Counted from the first letter of the stretch, positions 8,132-17,184 are shown. The stretch: 64,000 nucleotides of DNA from Vibrio pomeroyi (GCF_024347595.1 NZ_AP025507.1:310001-374000), one strand, 5' to 3'. Translations and numbers: made by a program. Notes: generated by a model from the letters alone, not told the origin.

Positions 8132-9235
8132 TTATTGTTGGTGAATCAATACGCTTTCTTGCCATTGACGTGGCAGGCGACGTGCTGATTTTTCCCATGC
8201 TGAGAAGTCAGTCACTGGATGAACGTTGCTGTATTGCTCGTTCGAGATCAGCTTGTCTTGTACTGATTGAGGTAGCGTAACGCTGCTACGGATTGGACGT
8301 GCGTAACCTTCTGCTAAGTTGATTTGGCCTTGGTCGCTGAAGATGTATTCACGAGCCAACTTCGCCGCGTTCGGGTTTTTCGCGTATTTGTTGATGATGG
8401 TGGTGTAACCAGAGATCACTGAGCCATCTTGTGGAATGCTTACCGTAAAGCGCTCACGGTCGATCTTGTCGCGGTAGTTCAATGCGTTGAAGTCCCACAT
8501 GATCGCCACTTCTACTTCGCCTTTTTCAAGGTTTGCGATGCTTGGATCTGTGTAAGACAGACGGCCTTGCTTCGCTAACTCGCCAAAGAATTTAATCGCT
8601 GGTTTTAGGTTTGATTCGTCACCGCCGTTAGCAAATGCAGCCGCTAGAATCGCGTTGTTTGCTTGCGCAGCTACGCCTACGTCACCAACTGTGACTTTGT
8701 AGTCGCCTTCTAGTAGGTCACTCCAAGATCTAGGTGCATCTTCAACAAGGTTGTTGTTGGAAATGAACGAGATAGTGCCTGTGTAAGCCAAAGCCCAGTG
8801 ACCATCTTTGTCTTTCGCCCAGTCTGGAATGTCATTCCAAGTTGTTGGTTTGTATGGCTGTGTTACGTCTTTCTGCACTGCGACACGTGCAAAGGCGAAA
8901 CCAACGTCACCGATATCTGCGGTTGCGTTTCTTTTCTCTGCTTCAAATTTCGAGATCTCTTGTGCCGAGCTCATGTCTGTATCCTGATGCTTCAAACCGT
9001 AGTTCGCTTTCAGATCAGCCCATGTGCCTTTCCAGTTTGCCCAACTGTCTGGCATGCCCACACTGTAAACCGCGCCCTCTTTTTGAGCGGCTTCAATCAG
9101 TGACTCAAGATCAGCATCCTTCGCCATCGCTGGCATTGAAAGTGTTGCCGTTATCAGCGTCGCACCTAACAGTTTTGCAGGTAAACCACTCAGTTTGGCT
9201 GGCGATACAGTTGAACGGCTAAGCAAAGTTTTCAT
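8132..9235 (-). CDS. Periplasmic substrate-binding protein of the organophosphorus-type ABC importer
   Basis: The 367-residue protein has a signal peptide with likely cleavage after AMA (residue 38). The mature part starts as LESLIEAAQKEGAVY, a hallmark of the iron/thiamine/aminoethylphosphonate cluster of extracellular binding proteins (AfuA/PhnS-like). It is the first gene of a six-gene minus-strand operon. Upstream lies the divergent GntR/UTRA regulator, with a repeated operator at 9251-9264. The family includes Fe(III), polyamine, thiamine and phosphonate binders, so the ligand is inferred from the operon's hydrolases. Confidence 0.82.
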   Translation of the reverse strand: MKTLLSRSTVSPAKLSGLPAKLLGATLITATLSMPAMAKDADLESLIEAAQKEGAVYSVGMPDSWANWKGTWADLKANYGLKHQDTDMSSAQEISKFEAEKRNATADIGDVGFAFARVAVQKDVTQPYKPTTWNDIPDWAKDKDGHWALAYTGTISFISNNNLVEDAPRSWSDLLEGDYKVTVGDVGVAAQANNAILAAAFANGGDESNLKPAIKFFGELAKQGRLSYTDPSIANLEKGEVEVAIMWDFNALNYRDKIDRERFTVSIPQDGSVISGYTTIINKYAKNPNAAKLAREYIFSDQGQINLAEGYARPIRSSVTLPQSVQDKLISNEQYSNVHPVTDFSAWEKSARRLPRQWQESVLIHQQ

Positions 9236-9250
9236 TGTCTCTATCCCTCT

Positions 9251-9264
9251 GGACTAGGTCAGTA
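9251..9264. promoter_or_regulatory. Operator copy 1 for the GntR/UTRA regulator
   Basis: GGACTAGGTCAGTA occurs here, 16 nt upstream of the binding-protein start. A 13/14 identical copy (GGACTAGATCAGTA) sits at 9433-9446 just before the regulator's start. The ACT...AGT arms are partly palindromic, as expected for a dimeric GntR protein. Binding by the neighbouring regulator is inferred from position and duplication. Confidence 0.6.
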
Positions 9265-9432
9265 AGTTCGTTTTGTATGCTATCGCCAGAATATGACGCT
9301 TTCGCGCAACTTATTTGACAGTTCAGATGCACTTACATGGCAGTTATATTTCACTCATATGACAATAAGCCTTTGTTTACTGTCACATTCCTGTTAACTC
9401 CGTGGTTTACCTTATTGAACACACGAACTTAT

Positions 9433-9446
9433 GGACTAGATCAGTA
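9433..9446. promoter_or_regulatory. Operator copy 2 for the GntR/UTRA regulator (autoregulatory)
   Basis: GGACTAGATCAGTA ends at the base before the ATG at 9447. It matches the copy at 9251-9264 in 13 of 14 positions. Its position over the translation start argues that 9447, not the in-frame GTG at 9402, is the true start, and suggests autoregulation. Confidence 0.6.
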
Positions 9447-10175
9447 ATGAGAACATTGGCAACAGGGCAATCAGGGACACAGCTAGGCAGAATTAAGGCA
9501 AGCATCAGAGAACAGCTTCAATCTGGCATCTTCACCGAGGGGCAAAAGCTGCCATCTGAAAGAGAGCTCAGTGAGCTGTTTTCCACGACACGAATCACGC
9601 TCAAAGATGCGTTAGTGTCGTTAGAAACCGAGGGGCTGATATACCGCGAAGAGCGCCGAGGTTGGTATGTGTCGCCCGAACGTATTCGCTACAACCCATT
9701 GTCACGTTCTCACTTTCATCAAATGATTCGCGAACAAGATCGCATAGCAGAAACCAGACTGCTGAGCACCCGCACAGAGATGGCGGCGGGCGATTACGCC
9801 AAAGCATTAGAGATAGAACAGATCACTCCGATACACGTGATTGAGCGATTACGATTTATTGATGGCCGAGCGGTACTGTTCGTTGAAAACATCTTGAAAG
9901 CGCCCCTGTTTGAAAAGATATTGTCGGAAAATCTCACCATGTCGCTGACAGGTATCTACCGAGAAAAATACGGCTATGAGACAAAACGATCCCGCTTTGA
10001 TGTGATTCCTACTTCAGCCCCTGCGCATGTCGCTAAGGCGTTAAATTTGGCAGAAGGGCAACCTGTTCTTAAGATCTGCCGCGTGAACTACAAACAAGAT
10101 GGTGAGTTAATGGACTGCGAACTGGAATACTGGCGACCCGATTCTGTGGTGATCCATATTGATAGCATTGGGTAA
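9447..10175 (+). CDS. GntR family regulator with UTRA effector domain (PhnF/HutC type)
   Basis: From the ATG at 9447 the protein has 242 residues: a winged helix-turn-helix (about 14-76, including LPSERELSELFSTTRITLKDAL) and a UTRA ligand domain (about 95-235). An in-frame GTG at 9402 would add 15 residues, but it has no better ribosome site and would put the operator inside the gene. It is divergent from the ABC/phosphatase operon and is very probably its repressor, released by the imported compound or a metabolite. Confidence 0.85.
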   Translation: MRTLATGQSGTQLGRIKASIREQLQSGIFTEGQKLPSERELSELFSTTRITLKDALVSLETEGLIYREERRGWYVSPERIRYNPLSRSHFHQMIREQDRIAETRLLSTRTEMAAGDYAKALEIEQITPIHVIERLRFIDGRAVLFVENILKAPLFEKILSENLTMSLTGIYREKYGYETKRSRFDVIPTSAPAHVAKALNLAEGQPVLKICRVNYKQDGELMDCELEYWRPDSVVIHIDSIG

Positions 10176-10213
10176 TGCTGTGTCTGCTTGAGAGAAGAAC
10201 CCCACACATACAA

Positions 10214-10242
10214 AAACTCCGACTGATTAGGTCGGAGTTTTG
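10214..10242. terminator. Bidirectional terminator between the GntR gene and the amino-acid ABC operon
   Basis: AAACTCCGAC (10214-10223) pairs perfectly with GTCGGAGTTT (10231-10240). T-rich tails occur in both directions, serving the converging GntR gene and the ABC ATPase gene. Confidence 0.85.
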
Positions 10243-10283
10243 GGTTTAACGCTCAAACATTAAGGTGATGTAAATCATCTAGT

Positions 10284-11138
10284 TCATGAATCAAGCTTGA
10301 GGAACTGCCTTACCCTTGGTGAGTCTGGGTTAGTGAAGAACTTCTCTGGGTTAGATTTCTCAATCAATATGCCCTTCTCAAGGAATACCACTTGATCCGA
10401 CACCTGACGCGCGAATTCCATTTCATGAGTCACTACCACCATGGTGTAACCCTCTTGCGATAGCTTCTTCATCACCAGTAACACCTCTTCGACCAATTCA
10501 GGGTCGAGCGCCGAGGTTGGCTCATCAAACAGCAAAACATCCGGTTCCATAGCGAGCGCCCTAGCAATCGCGACGCGTTGCTTTTGTCCACCCGATAACA
10601 TACTTGGGTAACTCTCTAGCTTGTGAGACATCCCAACCTTATCGAGTTGCTTGCGAGCCATCTCTTCAGCGTCTGGTTTCGCTATTTTCTTCACGTGTAC
10701 CAGCGCTTCCATGACGTTTTGCAACACGGTGAGATGCGGCCATAAGTTGAAGCTTTGGAAGACCATCCCAAGGCGCTCTCGAAGTTTCGCCAACTCTTTG
10801 TATTTGAGCGGCTTACCCGTTTCAGAGTTGATACCAATACGCTCATCACCCATGAAGATCGTGCCGCGTTCTGGTTGTTCTAACCAATTCATGCAGCGCA
10901 ATAACGTCGATTTTCCCGACCCTGACGAGCCGAGAATACTGACCACATCGCCTTTGTTGATGGTGAGGTTGATGTCTCGTAATACTTCGATGCCATCAAA
11001 CTGTTTCGACAAGTTTTCAATGTTGATGATCGTCTCGCGCTCTTCCAACAGTGGCTCGCACTCAATCACTTCCAAGTTCACTCCCAAAGAGGGGTTAATC
11101 GGTGCTTTTGTTTCAATAATCTCTGATTGTTTAAGCAT
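10284..11138 (-). CDS. Polar amino acid ABC importer ATP-binding protein (GlnQ/HisP-like)
   Basis: The start is placed at the ATG at 11138 (MLKQSEII), which overlaps the upstream permease stop by 8 nt; this gives 284 residues. After an unusual N-terminal extension of about 35 residues comes Walker A GSSGSGKST (70-78), signature LSGGQKQR and Walker B VLLFDEPTSALD, then the H-loop in VVVTHEME. It belongs to the amino acid (PAAT) ATPase family. With two permeases and a binding protein it completes an importer next to an aminotransferase and a TauE-type exporter, so its substrate is probably an amine or aminosulfonate such as taurine. Confidence 0.88.
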   Translation of the reverse strand: MLKQSEIIETKAPINPSLGVNLEVIECEPLLEERETIINIENLSKQFDGIEVLRDINLTINKGDVVSILGSSGSGKSTLLRCMNWLEQPERGTIFMGDERIGINSETGKPLKYKELAKLRERLGMVFQSFNLWPHLTVLQNVMEALVHVKKIAKPDAEEMARKQLDKVGMSHKLESYPSMLSGGQKQRVAIARALAMEPDVLLFDEPTSALDPELVEEVLLVMKKLSQEGYTMVVVTHEMEFARQVSDQVVFLEKGILIEKSNPEKFFTNPDSPRVRQFLKLDS

Positions 11139-11796
11139 GGCTAAGCCCTCTAAGTTCAACTTTGGTTTGGATTCGTTTGGTGATGGTTTCAAGTGCAATA
11201 CTCACAGCCCAGTAGAGCGCTATAGCTATGATGAAGGCATTCAATGGGATGAAGTAGGTCGATTGAATACTGTTGGCTGCCGCGGTAATTTCTGCGACGG
11301 TGATGATGCTAAGAAACGCGGTGTCTTTTAAGCAGATGATAAGTTGGTTAGTGATCAGAGGAACCGACTTAAATAACACGTTGGGTGTGATGACTCGGGT
11401 GAAGGTTTTCAGCTTAGAAAAGCCATAAGCGTGCGCCGCTTCGATGTAGCCAGGCTCTAACCCTTTGCGCACACCGCGGAAAATCTCACAGAAATACGTA
11501 CCATGATAGAGGCTGAGCGCGATGATTCCCGCTGTCACTGCATCTAGTCGAATGCCAATCTGAGGCAAACCGTAATAGAGCAGGTAGGCTAAAATCAGAA
11601 ACGGCAAGGTACGCATCATGCCTATCAAGCTGTTGATGGTGTACTTAACACCGAGTCTCGAGTTTTCGAGGCAGTACAACAAACTAATACCTATGACGAA
11701 ACTCAAGATTGAAGACGAAACAAAAAGATAAAACGTGGTCAAAAAACCAGAAGCAAACAGCTCTTTTTGTTGCCAGATAATATTCCATTCTTCCAT
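11131..11796 (-). CDS. Polar amino acid ABC importer permease, subunit 2
   Basis: The 221-residue HisM/GlnP-type permease has four to five membrane segments and an ATPase-contact loop (EPGYIEAAHAYGFSKLKTF, about 130-148). The ATG at 11796 follows AAGGAG closely. It overlaps the ATPase gene at its 3' end and lies 115 nt after the first permease; that gap holds an imperfect stem-loop (about 11859-11890). Confidence 0.87.
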   Translation of the reverse strand: MEEWNIIWQQKELFASGFLTTFYLFVSSSILSFVIGISLLYCLENSRLGVKYTINSLIGMMRTLPFLILAYLLYYGLPQIGIRLDAVTAGIIALSLYHGTYFCEIFRGVRKGLEPGYIEAAHAYGFSKLKTFTRVITPNVLFKSVPLITNQLIICLKDTAFLSIITVAEITAAANSIQSTYFIPLNAFIIAIALYWAVSIALETITKRIQTKVELRGLSHA

Positions 11797-11911
11797 ATTT
11801 ACTCCTTAAATTTACCCACTCAATGACACTTCACAAGCAGGTAAATGGTGTTGCTGACCAAGTAGTTATGACAGCTAAACTGTGACTACTGCTGATAACA
11901 GCTGTATACAC

Positions 11912-12553
11912 TTATTGCTGCAGATAAGTGGCTCGATTTTCAGCCACAGCTTGCAGCTTCACCAACACGCCAATAATCAACATGTAGATGGCACCAGCAC
12001 ATAAGATTGGCCCGAGTGGCTCATAGGTAACCGCTGCAATTCGGTTGGTGACACGGGTTAGATCAACGATACCGATCACTGCAATCGCAGGGCTGCCTTT
12101 GATTAAGAACGACATCTCATTGACAAGCGCAGGCAAGCTCATGATCACCATCTGCGGGAACATGATTCGGCGGAAGTAAGTCAGTCGTCGCATGCCAATC
12201 GCTTCGGCCGCTTCCATTTGCCCTTTTGAAAAGTTAAGAAAGGCATTGCGCCAAATTTCAGCATTGAATGCCGATGTGTTGAGTGTGAGCGCTAAAATGG
12301 CAGAAACGTGTTTATCTAAATTGATGCCAAATGACGGGAACGAAAGAAAGATAAACAGAGCCAGTGTCACCAAGGGTGTTGCTCGGGCCCAACTGACATA
12401 GATACCCAGCATTTGATCCACAAACGGGATTTTCATCATTCGAATCAAGGCAATGACTAGCCCGATGACGACACCTAATACAATCGAGACTGCCGATATC
12501 CATGCCGTAGCCCACGCACCCTGTAGCAATTGTTCCCAAGCGTAATAATCCAT
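11912..12553 (-). CDS. Polar amino acid ABC importer permease, subunit 1
   Basis: The 213-residue HisQ/GlnP-type permease begins with a hydrophobic segment (about 14-38) and has the contact loop MEAAEAIGMRRLTYFRR (about 112-128). The ATG at 12553 follows AAGAGGT. It is separated from the binding-protein gene by 131 nt containing a perfect 11-bp stem-loop. It forms a heteromeric channel with the following permease. Confidence 0.87.
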   Translation of the reverse strand: MDYYAWEQLLQGAWATAWISAVSIVLGVVIGLVIALIRMMKIPFVDQMLGIYVSWARATPLVTLALFIFLSFPSFGINLDKHVSAILALTLNTSAFNAEIWRNAFLNFSKGQMEAAEAIGMRRLTYFRRIMFPQMVIMSLPALVNEMSFLIKGSPAIAVIGIVDLTRVTNRIAAVTYEPLGPILCAGAIYMLIIGVLVKLQAVAENRATYLQQ

Positions 12554-12638
12554 AAACGACCTCTTTGATGAGCGACTTCTTTCGATAGGTTTTGCGCAAA
12601 TGATTCATGGGTTAAACCGCTTTGAACCCATTGGCATG

Positions 12639-12667
12639 GACACAAACAGCCGTTAACTGTTTGTGTC
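12639..12667 (-). promoter_or_regulatory. Perfect 11-bp stem-loop between binding-protein and permease genes
   Basis: GACACAAACAG (12639-12649) pairs with CTGTTTGTGTC (12657-12667) around a 7-nt loop, without a following T-run. It begins 18 nt after the binding-protein stop. The probable role is 3'-end protection of the binding-protein mRNA or partial termination, so that more binding protein than permease is made. Confidence 0.6.
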
Positions 12668-12684
12668 AACGCATGCTTATCCGT

Positions 12685-13551
12685 CTATTGGACTGCTGTT
12701 AGCTTGTGATACTGCTCAACGGAAGTGATGGCCTCTGAAGGCAGTTGGTCGAACGACTCACCGAACCACTTCTTCTGCAACTCCGCCATTTTTCCTGTTT
12801 GCTCTAGGTGCAGGAAAAACTCCGTTAGATAAGCCAAAAGCTCAGGGTTCTCTTTAGGAACAGGCCAGCTCACGAAACCAGGACCAGAGACTGCCTCACC
12901 TTTTTTGAACACCTTCGACTTGGATTTCACCACCTCGTTAACGGAAACCACACTGTTGATCACGTAGTCTATGCGGCCGATTGCCAAGTCTGAATACGCT
13001 TCTGGGTAGGATTGGTACTGAACGACTTTGCCCAAAGACTTGCCTTGTGCTTCGAGCATCACTTCGAGCTCTGGAAGTCGCTCTAGCAAAGCACTGCCCG
13101 CTTGTAAGCCCACGGTTTTTCCATCTAAATCCGCTACCGTATTAATGTCTTCCGCATCAGCTCTGGTTAAGAAATAATGCTGCGCTGAAGCAATCGGTGG
13201 TGTGAAGTCAAAGGCCTTCAAGCGAGCGTCGGTAATGATCGCGCCAGTTAACGCCACATCATATTGACCGGCTGATACCGAAGCGAGTAACCCTGTCCAA
13301 GGTAAGATCTCTTGTTCAATATCGAACTTCGAATATTCACGTAACTCATCAAGCAAATCTTTGTTAATCCCCGCCGGCTTACCGCGGTCGATATAGTTGA
13401 ATGGCGAATAGTTATCTTCTGTCGCCACTTTCATGAAGCCTTGCTTTTCGATGGCAGCAAGCTCCGATGCTTGTGCCACACCAAAACAACCCAGTACAAC
13501 TGTCGCTGCCGCTGTTGAAACCCATGCCTTCATCGTCATTCCCTGTTTCAT
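12685..13551 (-). CDS. Periplasmic polar amino acid (or taurine-like) binding protein
   Basis: The 288-residue family 3 solute-binding protein has a signal peptide ending near AQA|SE (residue 28). The mature start has the family motif FMKVATEDNYSPFNYID, followed by GINKDLLDEL and QYDVALTGAIITDARLKAFDFTPP. The ATG at 13551 follows AAGGAAA. It leads the ABC operon and faces the MocR regulator across a repeat-rich intergenic region. Ligand is inferred from the aminotransferase/reductase/exporter genes nearby: taurine, hypotaurine or another omega-amino acid. Confidence 0.82.
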   Translation of the reverse strand: MKQGMTMKAWVSTAAATVVLGCFGVAQASELAAIEKQGFMKVATEDNYSPFNYIDRGKPAGINKDLLDELREYSKFDIEQEILPWTGLLASVSAGQYDVALTGAIITDARLKAFDFTPPIASAQHYFLTRADAEDINTVADLDGKTVGLQAGSALLERLPELEVMLEAQGKSLGKVVQYQSYPEAYSDLAIGRIDYVINSVVSVNEVVKSKSKVFKKGEAVSGPGFVSWPVPKENPELLAYLTEFFLHLEQTGKMAELQKKWFGESFDQLPSEAITSVEQYHKLTAVQ

Positions 13552-13626
13552 ACGCTTTCCTTATCGAGATTATTTGCCTGCCTTTACTTTATGAACGGAA
13601 TGCATCGGAGACGTAGAGCCAATTTA

Positions 13627-13706
13627 ATTTTCAGGTTGGGACAGAGCGATTTTCTGGTTTGGGACAAAGTAATTTTCGGGGTTGAGAGATAGCAAAAAAC
13701 TGTCCC
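13627..13706. promoter_or_regulatory. Direct-repeat operator region, probable MocR-binding site
   Basis: Three imperfect direct repeats starting ATTTTC at 13627, 13649 and 13672 have a 22-23 bp period and share a GGTTGGGACA-like core (GGTTGGGACA, GGTTTGGGACA, GGTTGAGAGA). A reverse copy TGTCCC lies near 13699-13704. They sit between the divergent binding-protein and MocR genes. MocR/GabR/TauR proteins are known to bind direct repeats two helical turns apart, so this is a strong candidate operator. Confidence 0.6.
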
Positions 13707-13791
13707 TAGAACATCAATATGAACTCTGGCGCATTTCTTGCTCTTTTATACAGATTGGACCGAGGTTCACTGAGAATAAGGGCTGTATCTC

Positions 13792-15306
13792 ATGGCGATA
13801 AATCACAATTGTTTCATCGAGTTTGATTCCAAAAGAAGCCTTCAAGAACAAGTACGTAGCTATTTGGTAACGGCGATATTGAATGGTATTTTTCCGGCAG
13901 AACAAGCGCTTCCGTCTTGTCGTAAGCTCTCTAGCCAATTGGGTGTTTCACGCAATACTGTCTCCTTGGTGTACGACAGTTTACTCGACGATGGCTACCT
14001 CATCAGTAAGCCTCGCAGTGGCTATTACCTTTCAGAAAAGTATCAAAATCCGAGTGACACTATCGATGCGAGTTTGGATCATTTTGAATCAACCGACAGC
14101 GACAATGCACCGGATTGGAGCAAACGCGTTAAGCTGCAATTGGGCCAATACCCACGCATCGTCAAACCTTCGCATTGGAGTTGTTACCAGTACCCGTTTA
14201 TTTTTGGCCAACCCTCTATCAATGACTTCCCATTAGCTCAATGGCGAGAAGCGACAAGAAAGGTCACCTCAGACCCACATGATCACCGCTGGCTTTGCGA
14301 TAAGGTTGATAAAGACGTCGATATGCTGGTGGAACAGATACGCACAAGAGTACTCCCACAGCGAGGTATTCATGCTCAAAGTGATGAGATTTTAATAACC
14401 CTAGGCTCGCAGAACGCGCTCTATCTGCTCTCCACCTTATTGATGAATCATCAGAGCCGAGTCGGTGTCGAGAACCCCGGTTACAAAGAAGCGAACCACA
14501 TCTTTAATCTCTCTGGTGCACAGTTACACCCTCATCAAGTGGATGAACAAGGATTGAGGTTCAATGAGCACTCTTCACTGTGTGATCACTTCTATGTCAC
14601 ACCCAGTCACCAAGCGCCCACAGGCGTGACCATGAGTGACGAACGTCGAGCTCAGTTACTTGAGATGGCCAAAGCCAATGATGCAGTGATTATCGAAGAT
14701 GACTATGACGCCGAGTGCAACGTGGAGTGGAACCCTAAACCTGCGCTGAAAGCCAGTGATAAGGAAGGACGTGTCATCTACGTCAGCAGCTTCTCTAAGC
14801 TATTAGCACCCGGCTTGAGATTAGGCTATATAGTGGCACCTGAAGAGCTAATCTACGACCTTAGAATACTGCGTAGGTTGATGTATCGACATGCACCAAG
14901 CCGCGTTCAAATGGAAGTGGCTCACTTTATTGAACAAGGCTACTACGACAGCTTTGTGAGGCGCTTTAGAGAAAACACGCGCCAACGCTGGAAGCTGATC
15001 AACGATGCAGTCTTAAAGTACTTACCAGACTGTAAGCGACTGGCTCAGAGTGAGCAAGCCAACTCTTTGTGGCTACAAACGCCGAGTCACATCAATAGCC
15101 AGCGCTTAGCGTCACGAGCCGCACAAAAAGGGATTTTGATTGAGACGGGCTATTCTCACTTCATGACCGATCCCGAAACGAAGTTGAGCAATGAAACTTC
15201 ATCTGAATTTGATCCCAATTCTTATTTCAGATTAGGTTTTCACGCCATCGACAAAGACTTGATTGCACCCGGTATTAAAGAGCTGTCAGAGGTAATGAAG
15301 AGCTAG
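13792..15306 (+). CDS. MocR-type GntR regulator with aminotransferase-like PLP domain
   Basis: The 504-residue protein has a winged helix-turn-helix at about 15-78 (PSCRKLSSQLGVSRNTVSLVYDSL region) joined to a fold type I aminotransferase domain. PLP-binding features are present: TPSHQAPTG (270-278), EDDYDAE (302-308) and the Schiff-base lysine K336 in SSFSKLLAPGLRLGY. Such regulators (GabR, TauR, PdxR) sense an amine through PLP. Its position between an amino acid importer and a class III aminotransferase suggests it activates both. The ATG at 13792 follows AAGGG at 9 nt. Confidence 0.88.
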   Translation: MAINHNCFIEFDSKRSLQEQVRSYLVTAILNGIFPAEQALPSCRKLSSQLGVSRNTVSLVYDSLLDDGYLISKPRSGYYLSEKYQNPSDTIDASLDHFESTDSDNAPDWSKRVKLQLGQYPRIVKPSHWSCYQYPFIFGQPSINDFPLAQWREATRKVTSDPHDHRWLCDKVDKDVDMLVEQIRTRVLPQRGIHAQSDEILITLGSQNALYLLSTLLMNHQSRVGVENPGYKEANHIFNLSGAQLHPHQVDEQGLRFNEHSSLCDHFYVTPSHQAPTGVTMSDERRAQLLEMAKANDAVIIEDDYDAECNVEWNPKPALKASDKEGRVIYVSSFSKLLAPGLRLGYIVAPEELIYDLRILRRLMYRHAPSRVQMEVAHFIEQGYYDSFVRRFRENTRQRWKLINDAVLKYLPDCKRLAQSEQANSLWLQTPSHINSQRLASRAAQKGILIETGYSHFMTDPETKLSNETSSEFDPNSYFRLGFHAIDKDLIAPGIKELSEVMKS

Positions 15307-15350
15307 CACCACAAAGGGTTATATGGACGCTGTTATTCAAGCAATAACGT

Positions 15351-15378
15351 AAAAAGAGCATCAATCGATGCTCTTTTT
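15351..15378. terminator. Bidirectional terminator between MocR and aminotransferase genes
   Basis: AAAAAGAGCATC and GATGCTCTTTTT pair around a 4-nt loop, with A/T tails on both sides suitable for termination in either direction. It separates the converging MocR (+) and aminotransferase (-) genes. Confidence 0.85.
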
Positions 15379-15507
15379 CGTCTATTCCTAATCAATTAAA
15401 AACTAGGCACTCAAAGCTAAGCACTCAGTAAAAATAAGCACTTTGAAAAGGGCGGGGAATCCTTTACCAAAGTACCTGTGTTTCTGTGTTAGCTATCTTT
15501 TGAAGAA

Positions 15508-16824
15508 TTAAGAAGCGAGCTCAAGCAAAACTTCATCAATGATCTTCACGCCTTTCTTAATTTCACTCGGTTGAATCACCAGAGGCGGAGCGACGTGAAT
15601 GCGGTTATTCACAATGAAGGTCAACAAGCCTCGTTTGGTTAGTTCCGCTTTCAATTTGCCCATTTTTTCATTGCTCAATGGAGTCTTGCTTTCACGATCT
15701 TCCACCAGCTCTACCGCCCAAAACATTCCTTTCCCGCGCACATCACCGATCATCGGGTGCAACTCTTGAAGGCTGAGTAGAAGTGGCCCTAGAACGCTGT
15801 TACCGACATTATCGGCATGTGTGACAATGCCCTCTTGCTCCATCACATCAAGCGTTGCAACGATAGAAGCCATCGCCAAAGGGTGACCAGAATACGTCAA
15901 GCCGCCCATAAAGAAATTCGACTTAAAGTACTCAACAATCGGTTCACTGACTACCACGCCACCAGCCGGAACGTAGCCCGAGTTAACCCCTTTCGCGAAA
16001 GTAATCAGATCCGGCACAACATTGAAGTGCTCAAACGCAAACCACTTGCCCGTTCGGCCAAAACCCACCATGACTTCATCGAAGATCAATTGAATGCCGT
16101 ACTTGGTTGCAAGCTCACGCACACCAACAAGGTAGTCTTTAGGCGGAATGAGAAAGCCTGCTGTTCCGGGAATCGTCTCTAAGATAATCGCCGCAATCGC
16201 CGTTGGCCCTTCGCACTCAATCACTCGCTCTAAATGCTGCAGGGCACGCTCACTCTCTTCTGCCTCAGTCGCCGCATTGAACTCGCTTCGATAGAGAAAT
16301 GGATTGAAGAAGTGAACGTGCCCACGGCTATACTCGTTTGGAATACGACGAAAATCGCCCGTCGCCGCTATCGCTGTTCCGGTATTGCCATGATAAGAAC
16401 GGTAAGCCGATAACACCTTATCGCGCCCTGTAAATTGTCTCGCCATGCGAATCGCATTTTCGTTGGCGTCTGCTCCTGCGTTGGTAAAGAACACCTTCTT
16501 AAATGTGCTTGGCGCTTTCGACAAAATGCGTTTCGCCGCCAAACCACGAGTAAGGTTGGCAGTCGCAGGTGCAACGGTCACCAAGGAGTCCGCTTGATCT
16601 TTAATGGCTTTGATCACCTGTGGGTGCTGATGCCCAATATTGGTGTTGACGAGCTGGCTACTAAAATCGAGGTATTCCTTGCCTTCGTAGTCCCACATCT
16701 TGCAGCCTTGTCCACCCGCAATGGCGATAGGTTCAGCCGCTTCCTGAACTGACCAAGAATGAAATACGCTCTTGTCGAGGTCGATAATATCTTGGTTCAC
16801 TAACTGTTCTGTTGATACTTCCAT
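15508..16824 (-). CDS. Class III PLP aminotransferase, candidate taurine aminotransferase
   Basis: From the ATG at 16824 (preceded by GGAGAC) the protein has 438 residues; the open frame continues upstream but without a supported start. Class III features are seen: TNAGADANENAIRMAR (114-129), YRSYHGNT (141-148), the PLP-contact FDEV (D249) and the Schiff-base lysine K278 in ITFAKGVNSGYVPAGG. The family includes taurine:pyruvate and taurine:2-oxoglutarate, beta-alanine and GABA aminotransferases. Next to a TauE/SafE exporter and an SDR reductase, the best reading is taurine to sulfoacetaldehyde with nitrogen captured in an amino acid; other omega-amino acids remain possible. Confidence 0.8.
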   Translation of the reverse strand: MEVSTEQLVNQDIIDLDKSVFHSWSVQEAAEPIAIAGGQGCKMWDYEGKEYLDFSSQLVNTNIGHQHPQVIKAIKDQADSLVTVAPATANLTRGLAAKRILSKAPSTFKKVFFTNAGADANENAIRMARQFTGRDKVLSAYRSYHGNTGTAIAATGDFRRIPNEYSRGHVHFFNPFLYRSEFNAATEAEESERALQHLERVIECEGPTAIAAIILETIPGTAGFLIPPKDYLVGVRELATKYGIQLIFDEVMVGFGRTGKWFAFEHFNVVPDLITFAKGVNSGYVPAGGVVVSEPIVEYFKSNFFMGGLTYSGHPLAMASIVATLDVMEQEGIVTHADNVGNSVLGPLLLSLQELHPMIGDVRGKGMFWAVELVEDRESKTPLSNEKMGKLKAELTKRGLLTFIVNNRIHVAPPLVIQPSEIKKGVKIIDEVLLELAS

Positions 16825-17184
16825 TTCATCGTCTCCATTAACAACACTAGATTCACAGCCCCTTGTGCCAAGCACGCCTTCAAAGATGGAAGACGCGAAA
16901 CACCAAATTGAAAAGGCTGCGCTATCGGATGGAGTAATCTTCATCCCAAACAGGGCAGACCGCATAGTGTCAGTTTCAACAAAACCGTGGGCCAGTGAAA
17001 TTAGCCCGAGCCCACATTCTTTCCAACCGACAACCTGACCCAATCCAATCGTCGAACTGGCTCTATTCAAAATTCTTAGGGGTGAATAGATTGAAAGGCA
17101 GACGAGACAAATCTCATCAAATGCGAATGAAGAACAGCAGCTACAACAGTAGACAAGCACGCAACAACAAAGAGGTGAGTAATA

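Noticed and set aside
9402..9446. GTG start of the GntR regulator
   Set aside because: It would place the second operator copy inside the gene, and the extra residues do not look like the family N-terminus.
16825..17160. N-terminal extension of the aminotransferase (open frame to 17160)
   Set aside because: It has unusual cysteine-rich composition, no family similarity and covers the divergent promoter of the TauE gene; GGAGAC precedes the ATG at 16824.
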